From NCBI GenBank assembly GCA_023807065.1, contig JAJJLU010003558.1, forward strand, positions 1 through 53,058: 53,058 bases of DNA. The letters run 5' to 3'. Positions 46,934-53,058 of the stretch are shown one piece after another. Positions within the stretch are counted from its first letter, which is position 1. Each line of letters starts with the position of its first letter. Under the pieces are notes generated by a model. The model saw only the letters and a list, made by a program, of their open reading frames with translations, made no database searches and had not been told where the DNA came from. The position numbers were made by a program, and so were the translations under genes. Source of the stretch: Isotricha intestinalis. Taxonomy: Eukaryota > Ciliophora > Litostomatea > Vestibuliferida > Isotrichidae.

Positions 46934-47257
46934 TGAAAGGGAAACTAATTTGAGAATATATAAATTTTGATGGCTGATAGAAGTTATTTTATCCTTATAC
47001 TTTTTTCATATTTGCTAAATCATATTTTATGATTTATCATTGATTGATGAAATTTAAAAACTAATTAAATTGGTTTAATGAATTTTATATAAATTATTGA
47101 TGATAGAAAATCGAAGATAATATTAAAAGTCAACCTTTAGAATAGAATTAATAATTTTTTTATTATTATATAAAAAAAATAGATAATTGTTTATATAGAA
47201 TATAAAAATAAACTATTTATTATTAATTATATAATAAAAAAAATATATTTTCAAGCA
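46934..47257. other. AT-rich spacer upstream of the histidine-phosphatase gene
   Basis: About 320 bp. GGCTGAT occurs at 46913 (just before it) and again at 46971. No tRNA or snoRNA could be supported: the boxes seen are in the wrong order. The last 100 bp are A-rich and act as leader for the gene at 47258. Confidence 0.5.
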
Positions 47258-47983
47258 ATGAGTTTAATAGAAGCACTAGTTCATAAAGCATTTATTTTAG
47301 AAAGAAAACATATATTTAATAATTTACCAGAAAAAATTTTTTTAGTAAATCATGGAGATACAGAAGCAAATTTGAATGAAAGCCTTTCAAAAGATATTCC
47401 AGAATATAAAATAAAATTAACAAAAAAAGGAGAAGATCAAGCTTTAGAAGTTTCAAAAAAACTTCAAAAATTAATTAAACCAATGGATTCATTAAAATTT
47501 TATGTTTCATCATATTTAAGAGCATTACAAACTTTTGATGTAATAAAAAAAGATTTTCATAATAATAAATATAAATTTATTTCTCAAATTGAACCTCTTT
47601 TAAGAGAACAAGAATTTGGAATGATGAGATTATTTTTAAAAGAAGAAAAAGAAAAAAGAAAATTAATAGGAAAATATTATTATAGAGGAAAAGAAGGAGA
47701 AAGTGGTTCTGATGTTTTTAGAAGAGTTGAAAGATTTAAAAGAAAATTAATTAAACAAGCTGAATTTTATAATGAAAAATATAATAATATTGTTTTAATT
47801 ACTCATGCTTGTTGGTTTAGAGTTTTTGCTTTAAATTTTCTAGATTTATCAATTGATACTTATCATCATTTAGCAAGACCTAAAAAATGTGATATTTGGA
47901 TTTTCGAAAAAAGAAAAAAATTTGATCCTGTATTAAAAAGTATATATGATATAAAGAGTAATATTGAATTTTATAAATTTTAA
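47258..47983 (+). CDS. Phosphoglycerate-mutase-like histidine phosphatase with altered RHG motif
   Basis: A 241-residue protein of the histidine phosphatase superfamily. Seen in order: FLVNHGDTEAN (His32), LTKKGEDQALEVSKKL, FYVSSYLRALQTFDVI, LLREQEFGMM, YYRGKEGESGSDVFRRVERF and VLITHACWFRVFALNF. Members normally read LVRHG; here the Arg is Asn (position 31). The second His is kept, but its usual following Gly is Ala. The LREQxFG and GESxxDVxxR elements match the eukaryotic phosphoglycerate-mutase-like branch, not glycolytic PGM. Loss of the phosphate-binding Arg suggests altered or lost activity. Codons shift from A-ending to T-ending at about two-thirds. Confidence 0.85.
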   Translation: MSLIEALVHKAFILERKHIFNNLPEKIFLVNHGDTEANLNESLSKDIPEYKIKLTKKGEDQALEVSKKLQKLIKPMDSLKFYVSSYLRALQTFDVIKKDFHNNKYKFISQIEPLLREQEFGMMRLFLKEEKEKRKLIGKYYYRGKEGESGSDVFRRVERFKRKLIKQAEFYNEKYNNIVLITHACWFRVFALNFLDLSIDTYHHLARPKKCDIWIFEKRKKFDPVLKSIYDIKSNIEFYKF

Positions 47984-48145
47984 TTTTTAAATATTTTTGA
48001 ATCTTGTAATCTTTTGTATCAATGATAAATATATAGTAGTATTAGTTAATATTTAGAATATTTAATATTTATTTTTTAAAAATTATAAAATTGTTGTCGT
48101 ATTCAAATTATTTATTTTTTGATTTTTTTTTTGAAAAAATAAAAA

Positions 48146-48820
48146 ATGATTAGGCAATTATACTCTAATTCAAATATTAATTTGAATCAAAGTCAAAATT
48201 CAAAAAAAGAATTATTGTTCCCTAAATCAACAAGAAATTCCAAATTTAAACAATCAAAAAATAATGAAATAAATTCTTTTCAATATAAAAGTTTAAATAA
48301 TTCTTCTTCAAAAAAAAGACCAAGAACACCTATTTTTTCATATAAAAATATAAATAAGTCATTTTCAAAAGAATCAAATAGAAGATTAATAACTCAATCA
48401 AATAAAAATTTTATAAAAGAATATGAGATATATAGACAAAATTTAAAAGATAAAAATAGAAATTCTTCAAAAAGTAATAATGGAAAAAGGAAAACTAAAA
48501 TATTATTTAAAGATAAATATAATTATACTGATGTTAAGCCAAAAAAATTAGATAAAGAGATAGCAATTTTAGTAGAAAAAAAAATGATTCTTTTAAAAGA
48601 TATTAATCAATTTAGAAAAGATAAAAAATTATTATTAAGTTTAAATCAGCAAAACATTGAACATAAACATAAAATAAATATACTTGAGAAAGAAATTGAA
48701 AAATATAAAGATATTATTCAAAGTTGCCAAAAAAATTATATTGATTTAAGTTATGAATATACAAATATAAAAGCAAATTTAGAAAAATATATAAGAAATA
48801 ATAATATAAATAAGAAATAA
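48146..48820 (+). CDS. Small basic coiled-coil protein, 224 residues
   Basis: Residues 1-120 are basic and Ser/Asn-rich (SSKKRPRTPIFSYKNINKSF, with RTP and SKSNNGKRKTK). Residues about 130-215 form a coiled coil (KLDKEIAILVEKKMILLKDI ... KEIEKYKDIIQSCQKN). No TM segment or known family. A microtubule-binding or ciliary role would fit a basic N-terminus plus coiled coil, but this is a guess. Confidence 0.75.
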   Translation: MIRQLYSNSNINLNQSQNSKKELLFPKSTRNSKFKQSKNNEINSFQYKSLNNSSSKKRPRTPIFSYKNINKSFSKESNRRLITQSNKNFIKEYEIYRQNLKDKNRNSSKSNNGKRKTKILFKDKYNYTDVKPKKLDKEIAILVEKKMILLKDINQFRKDKKLLLSLNQQNIEHKHKINILEKEIEKYKDIIQSCQKNYIDLSYEYTNIKANLEKYIRNNNINKK

Positions 48821-49022
48821 TATGATAAAATTCATATATTTAAATTATAAATTTTATCAAATTTAATTTACAAACAAAAGATAATTTTTCTTTTGTTCAT
48901 TTTTTAAAAATTTACCCTAAAATTAATTAATATAAAAATAATATATAAAATAATTTATTAAAATTAATACCAATAAAAAGTAAATAAAATATATATTTAC
49001 TTTTTTTCTATAATACACTTGA

Positions 49023-49814
49023 TTATTTTTCTTCATTTTTTTTAAAATTTTGAGGATAAAATTTATTACTTTGTAAATTTAATTTTTTAATTAAATTCAT
49101 ATTATATTTCTGAGTAGAAATTTCTTTTGATAAACCACATCTATTACATTTAACTCTAAAAGCAAAATTTAAATTATTACAATCAAAACAATTCCAATCA
49201 CCAGCTCTAATTACAAATGGTTTTTTTTGTTTTTCTTTTACATTTTGATAATTTTGATTATAAATAATATTATTAAAATTTTGATTATAATTTATATTAT
49301 TTTGAACTTGAAATAAATTACTATTTAAATCTTTCATTTTACTATAATCAAAAGTATTAACTTTTAATAAACTCAAAGGAGTTTGATTTCTATTATAATC
49401 TTTTTCTTTTTCTTCTAAATCAATTTTAGGTATTTCATCAATATTATATTTTCCATTATTTTCATTATTATTATTATTATTATTTTCATTACTATTATAA
49501 ATTTGAGTGATTGGAGTTTGAGGATTTGAAAGATTATTATCAAGAGCTTTTATTAAATCATTGTTTAAATATTCATGAATACGTTGTTGAGGAGCATAAT
49601 CAATCGAAAATTTAATTCCTAAATCTATTGATTCTTTTTTTAATTTATCATTTTTATCAACATCTAATAATAATTTACTATTAAAGCGCAAATTTTCTTC
49701 TCCATCATCATCATCTAAATTATTATCATCATCTGTTTTTTTTACCATTTTATATCTCACTTTTTCTTTTATGAAGATATTCTCCTCATTTTTTTGATCA
49801 GAATTCGAGGACAT
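49023..49814 (-). CDS. RanBP2-type zinc-finger protein, 263 residues
   Basis: The ORF extends to a TTG at 49826; the ATG at 49814 (MSSNSDQKNEEN) is the likely start. Most of the protein is disordered, Asn/Asp-rich. Near residue 203-229 is one RanBP2-type finger: GDWNCFDCNNLNFAFRVKCN then RCGLSKE, with W-x-C-x2-C-x3-N-x6-C-x2-C and the conserved GDW start. In ZRANB2/TLS-type proteins such fingers bind single-stranded RNA (AGGUAA-like sites); the Trp and Asn match that group better than the ubiquitin-binding group. Elements RIHEYLNNDLIKALD and NPQTPITQIYNS upstream may be linear motifs. Confidence 0.8.
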   Translation of the reverse strand: MSSNSDQKNEENIFIKEKVRYKMVKKTDDDNNLDDDDGEENLRFNSKLLLDVDKNDKLKKESIDLGIKFSIDYAPQQRIHEYLNNDLIKALDNNLSNPQTPITQIYNSNENNNNNNNENNGKYNIDEIPKIDLEEKEKDYNRNQTPLSLLKVNTFDYSKMKDLNSNLFQVQNNINYNQNFNNIIYNQNYQNVKEKQKKPFVIRAGDWNCFDCNNLNFAFRVKCNRCGLSKEISTQKYNMNLIKKLNLQSNKFYPQNFKKNEEK

Positions 49815-50313
49815 AAGAATCTTCAATTAATATTTTTTATATATGTTTTATCATTTAAAAAAGTAAATTGAACAGAAATTGTTTTTTTTTTAAAAATTTT
49901 TTTTATTTTTATAAATTATTTTTAATAAAAATCAAATTAAAAAATTAAAAGTTAATTAATATCATTTTATTCATTATAGATAAATGAAGGTCATACAATA
50001 TATTATGCAAATACTATTATTAAGATGAATCAAAAGATTTAATAAAAATTAATTAAATAAAAATTTACATATTAAATCATCTTCTTTTCAATCATAATAA
50101 CAATAATAAATTTTTTTTTAATTTCAAAATTATTAAATAATTCAATGAAAGATTTAATTTCATTTTATTTTTTAAATTTATTTCATTGTGTAAAAAAAGT
50201 CAATTTTTAATTAAAACTCTAATATTTCTATTGTATATAAAAAATTATGGAAAAAAAAAGAATAATAATTTAATAAAAATTAATTATTATTTATTCTTTT
50301 TTTATTATTATTT
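49815..50313. other. AT-rich intergenic region
   Basis: 499 bp between two same-strand genes. No open frame, hairpin or GC-rich island stands out. Confidence 0.5.
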
Positions 50314-51858
50314 TTAATATTTAAATTTTTTAGCTTTTTTAGCTTCTTCTTCTTTAACAAACTTTTTAAAATCATCAAGTTGCATAATATCAAAATAACT
50401 AGAACCATTTTCCATTAATTCCCTTTCTAATTCAAAAAATTTTCTATCTTTAGTTTCCACTAAAATTAATTGAGAATTATAACCTTCAATAAAATAAGTT
50501 TTTTTAATTTCATTGAGTAATTCTTTATTAGTAACAATTTGATGATAAGGAAAATCACAAGATTTATTTTTAGATTTAATACAATAAGGAATAGTATTAG
50601 GACATTCAAATTCTTCAGGACCATTTAAATTAAAACATTTATAAAAAGTTTTCATAATATGAATTTTATAATTATATTTTTCTATTTCTTTTTCTCCAAT
50701 CATATTAATTAAATAAACAAAAGCACTTCCCGTAACAAAAGCATCATAATCAGCTTGATGATATGATATTTTATCATTTGAATTATTTTTTAAATAATTT
50801 TTAAAACCTTCATTTTCTGGAATTGTAATTTCAACATTTTTTCCATATAAATTATATAATTTTTCATATACTGATTCTAAAAATGATTCATTTCTATTTT
50901 CATTATTATGACTATTATAAATAAATTTTGTATCATAGATTCCATTAAAATATAAATTTATTATCTTTTTAAAATCTTGATAAGAATTTGGAAGTGAATC
51001 ACCAAAGTGAGAAATACAAAATAAAATATCTAATATACAATTATGACCTACTATTATTTTTTTATTTTTTGTTAATGCATCAAATATATTTTTTACTCCT
51101 TTTGATTTCTTTAAAAGAGTTATTTTTTCTAAATTTTCTGAATTGATTAAACCTTGTTTTTCATTTTCATTTATTTTTTTAAATATTATTTCATTTGTTT
51201 CTTTATTCTGAGTTATATATAATTTATCTCTTATTTCTTTTTGAATATTATTTATTATATATAATAAAAAAAATCTAGGAAATTTTTCAGTTTTTAAAAT
51301 TGTTTCATTATCATTATGAATAAATTCAGAAAAAGATTTTTGAAATTCATTATATTTTTCTTTTTCTTCATCTCTATATAAAGAAACATTTTTATATTTC
51401 TTTTTATCATCAGGATCATATAAATTAATATTATTATCTAAAGTATTTTCACTTAATTTTTTAAATTGTTTACTATTTAAATAATTAACTCCTTTTCTAA
51501 TCCATTTATTAAAATCCATTCCATGTTCTCTATTAAAAATCATAGAAGAAATTTCACAATTAATTTGTAAATTTCCAGAATCTTCATTAGGAAAACAAAA
51601 AATATTATAAGGTTTAGCAATATAACTTATTTTACCATTAATTTCATTTTTAATCCAAGGAACCAAACCAAATTGAATTATTTTGAATTTTTCAGAAGAT
51701 AATTTTAATCTATTATATCTTTCAGAAGGATTATCTAAAAAATTTAAATTATATACAATTCCAGTCAATTCTAAATCTAAACTTATAAAAGCAGATTTCT
51801 CAATATCTGATATAATATCTTTTTCCTTTTGAATATAATTATCTAATGTAATTTCCAT
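50314..51858 (-). CDS. PARN: PARN/TOE1-type poly(A)-specific ribonuclease (DEDD, CAF1 superfamily)
   Basis: A 514-residue protein. The catalytic DEDD residues are in FISLDLELTG (Asp28, Glu30), IVGHNCILDILFC with IYDTKF, and ISYHQADYDAFVTGSAFVYL (His and Asp of the DEDDh type). GHNxxxDxxF followed by FxxxYDTK is typical for PARN. A charged insert (about 110-250) lies where PARN carries its R3H domain, but no clear R3H motif is seen. A Cys-rich element follows the core (CPNTIPYC then SCDFPYH). TOE1 remains an alternative. The role would be 3'-end poly(A) trimming of mRNA or small RNAs. It is head-to-head with eL42, 127 bp apart. Confidence 0.85.
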   Translation of the reverse strand: MEITLDNYIQKEKDIISDIEKSAFISLDLELTGIVYNLNFLDNPSERYNRLKLSSEKFKIIQFGLVPWIKNEINGKISYIAKPYNIFCFPNEDSGNLQINCEISSMIFNREHGMDFNKWIRKGVNYLNSKQFKKLSENTLDNNINLYDPDDKKKYKNVSLYRDEEKEKYNEFQKSFSEFIHNDNETILKTEKFPRFFLLYIINNIQKEIRDKLYITQNKETNEIIFKKINENEKQGLINSENLEKITLLKKSKGVKNIFDALTKNKKIIVGHNCILDILFCISHFGDSLPNSYQDFKKIINLYFNGIYDTKFIYNSHNNENRNESFLESVYEKLYNLYGKNVEITIPENEGFKNYLKNNSNDKISYHQADYDAFVTGSAFVYLINMIGEKEIEKYNYKIHIMKTFYKCFNLNGPEEFECPNTIPYCIKSKNKSCDFPYHQIVTNKELLNEIKKTYFIEGYNSQLILVETKDRKFFELERELMENGSSYFDIMQLDDFKKFVKEEEAKKAKKFKY

Positions 51859-51985
51859 ATTTAATAAATTTTAAATGAAAAAAATTTAACTTTTGTGCAA
51901 AGGAAAAAATAATTTAATTAATATTTCAAAAAAATTAAAAATTAAAAAATAAATAATTTTTAAATGATATCATTTAATAAAAGAG

Positions 51986-52294
51986 ATGGTAAATATGCCA
52001 AAAACAAAAAGAACTTTTTGTAAATTTGTATGTAAAAAACATACAAATCATAAAGTAACTCAATATAAAAAAGGAAAAGAATCTACTAAAGCTCAAGGTA
52101 AAAGAAGATATGATACCAAACAAAAAGGTTTTGGAGGACAAAAAAAACCTATTTTTAGAAAGAAAGCTAAAACTACTAAAAAAATTGTTCTTAGATTAGA
52201 ATGCACTGTTTGTAAAAGAAAAAGTTTATATAGGATTAAAAGATGTAAAACTTTTGTTTTAGGAGGAACTGGGAAAGTTAAATCACAATATTAA
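51986..52294 (+). CDS. RPL36A: 60S ribosomal protein eL42 (L36a/L44)
   Basis: A 102-residue protein, nearly full length for the family (about 105). [66 protein letters not shown] and [15 protein letters not shown] are family signatures. Cys12/Cys16 and the later C-x2-C ... C form the zinc site. It sits near the E site of the large subunit. Pro55 in GGQKKPIF corresponds to yeast Pro56, the residue whose change to Gln gives cycloheximide resistance, so this form is predicted sensitive. No intron interrupts it. Confidence 0.97.
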   Translation: MVNMPKTKRTFCKFVCKKHTNHKVTQYKKGKESTKAQGKRRYDTKQKGFGGQKKPIFRKKAKTTKKIVLRLECTVCKRKSLYRIKRCKTFVLGGTGKVKSQY

Positions 52295-52326
52295 GTTTTA
52301 TTATTTGAGAATAATTATGGAAATTG

Positions 52327-52365
52327 AGTTAAAACAAATTTAAATTTTAATTTAATGTTTTAACT
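52327..52365 (+). terminator. Hairpin downstream of eL42
   Basis: AGTTAAAAC (52327-52335) pairs with GTTTTAACT (52357-52365), and the AT-rich interior AAATTTAAA/TTTAATTTAA can extend the stem. It begins 33 bp after the eL42 stop codon. A role in mRNA 3'-end formation or stability is possible; the type label is a best guess. Confidence 0.4.
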
Positions 52366-52549
52366 TAAATTTTTTTTATTTAATTTATTATTTTTTTTTG
52401 GAAAAAATAACTTTAATTTTATATTATTATAAAAAATATGATTAGTGTTTCTAAAGTCATAGATAAAAATAATAATGTATATTATTCCTCAAAAAAAAAT
52501 GGAAAAGGAAAACAAATCATTTAATATAAAGAATAAAAAAGCAATTATA

Positions 52550-52905
52550 TTATTTGAAATTTCCATAATTTATCACTTCGTCCCAAAGCTATTAAATTAT
52601 TTTCTAATTCAACAATTGAATAAATATTATTTTTATATACATTTTCATTTGAATATTTTTTACAAAATTATAATCTATGAATTCATATAAATCAAGAGAT
52701 AAGTTTTCATTTTTATCAATTAATGAACATAAAATTAAATTATCATAAGATTTAATTATTGACCAAATGATTTTTGGACCGAGAAATTTTTAATTAATTG
52801 ATGATTTAAAACATTTATAATATAAAATCCTTTTATATTTGAACCTCCCAAAATAAATTATTTAATTTGACAACTGATATTTTTGTTGATAAAAGAATCA
52901 AAAAT
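52550..52905 (-). pseudogene. Decayed beta-propeller/WD-repeat-like gene
   Basis: Read from 52905 downward on the minus strand: SFINKNISCQIK, stop, then FILGGSNIKGFYIINVLNHQ; GPKIIWSIIKSYDNLILCSL with IDKNENLSLDLYEFIDYN; and after a frame change near 52655, NIYSIVELENNLIALGRSDK then LWKF. The pattern x-L-x-N-x-I-A-x-G-x-x-D-K-L-W-K-F and LGGSNxKGFYIINV are typical of WD/propeller blades. At least two frame breaks and several stops make it a relic. It may continue beyond the window. Confidence 0.45.
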
Positions 52906-53058
52906 TCCAAAAAAATTTAAATAATCATATTAAAAGCTAATTTTTAAATTATAATAGATTCCAAAAATTTAATATTTATAAGAATAATTTCTATCTAATT
53001 ACGAAAAAATAAATGAATGATATAAGAAAATTTGGGTAATAATAACTTAAATTATATA

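Larger units (their letters stand above)
52295..53058. other. Gene-poor end of the window
   Basis: The 764 bp after eL42 hold a 3' hairpin (52327-52365) and a decayed beta-propeller-like gene on the minus strand, both listed separately. The plus frame at 52475-52690 is antisense to that relic and is not called. Confidence 0.5.

Noticed and set aside
46913..47110. GGCTGAT repeats and TGATGA boxes as a possible C/D snoRNA
   Set aside because: The CTGA boxes come before the TGATGA boxes and no terminal stem is found.
52475..52690. Plus-strand frame MYIIPQKKMEKENKS
   Set aside because: It is antisense to the propeller-like relic and its composition is that of AT-rich noise.
1..53058. tRNA genes
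   Set aside because: No GC-rich cloverleaf or T-arm sequence such as GGTTCRANTCC was seen in any intergenic region.
1..53058. Telomere repeats, CRISPR arrays or bacterial insertion sequences
   Set aside because: No ciliate-type telomere repeat (such as CCCCAA or CCCCAAAA) at either edge, no spacer-repeat array and no transposase-like protein was found.

Overview
The window looks like a macronuclear-type piece of a very AT-rich protist genome, most likely a ciliate. Intergenic DNA is almost pure A/T. Proteins are rich in Lys, Asn, Ile and Glu with long Asn runs. Gene content is alveolate and ciliary: a CDPK7-type kinase (EF hands, PH domain, kinase), ciliate-style two-TM surface proteins, CFAP36-like and CFAP100-like proteins, a GRDxYI repeat protein, two PP2C phosphatases and a gastric-lipase-type secreted lipase. 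Glutamine is written CAA in the intact genes. Genes end with TAA in 30 of 32 cases, with one TAG and one TGA, so intact genes use the standard code. No intron is needed for any intact gene. A standard code with extreme AT content would fit a litostome such as a rumen ciliate, but that placement is inference only.

Layout. 1-340 is the 3' end of an acidic-repeat protein. 1.8-6 kb has a two-TM surface protein and a B-box/Cys-cluster protein. 6-10 kb has a DUF726-type hydrolase, adenosine kinase and an RRM-like protein. 11-18 kb has a LEM/two-TM protein, a long coiled-coil protein, a CFAP36-like protein and a HEPN-like protein. 18.7-21 kb is the CDPK7-type kinase. 21.5-28 kb has small and ciliary proteins, a second two-TM surface protein, a small coiled-coil protein and the CFAP100-like protein. 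28-29.4 kb is a decayed CDPK. 30-38 kb has two small genes, the V-ATPase c'' proteolipid, two Lys-rich or coiled-coil proteins and the lipase. 38-46.5 kb has a head-to-head PP2C pair, a coiled-coil protein, an LRR/EF-hand protein and a small gene. 47-53 kb has a histidine-phosphatase-fold protein, a coiled-coil protein, a RanBP2 zinc-finger protein, a PARN-type deadenylase, ribosomal protein eL42 and a decayed beta-propeller-like gene.

Genes are dense and on both strands, often head-to-head with only 70-250 bp between starts. Functions group loosely into calcium/phosphorylation signalling, cilium structure, RNA handling and membrane/lipid work, with no operon-like logic.

The most interesting signals are outside simple annotation. 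(1) Three stem-loops with different stems share the loop AGATTGGA. (2) A nested hairpin pair lies at 10255-10432. (3) Many genes switch along transcription from A-ending to T-ending synonymous codons, and the switch resets inside the CDPK7-type gene where the PH domain begins. (4) Several intergenic spaces hold gene relics, and in the CDPK relic stops fall where Gln or Trp would be expected. All of these were read by eye and none was quantified.
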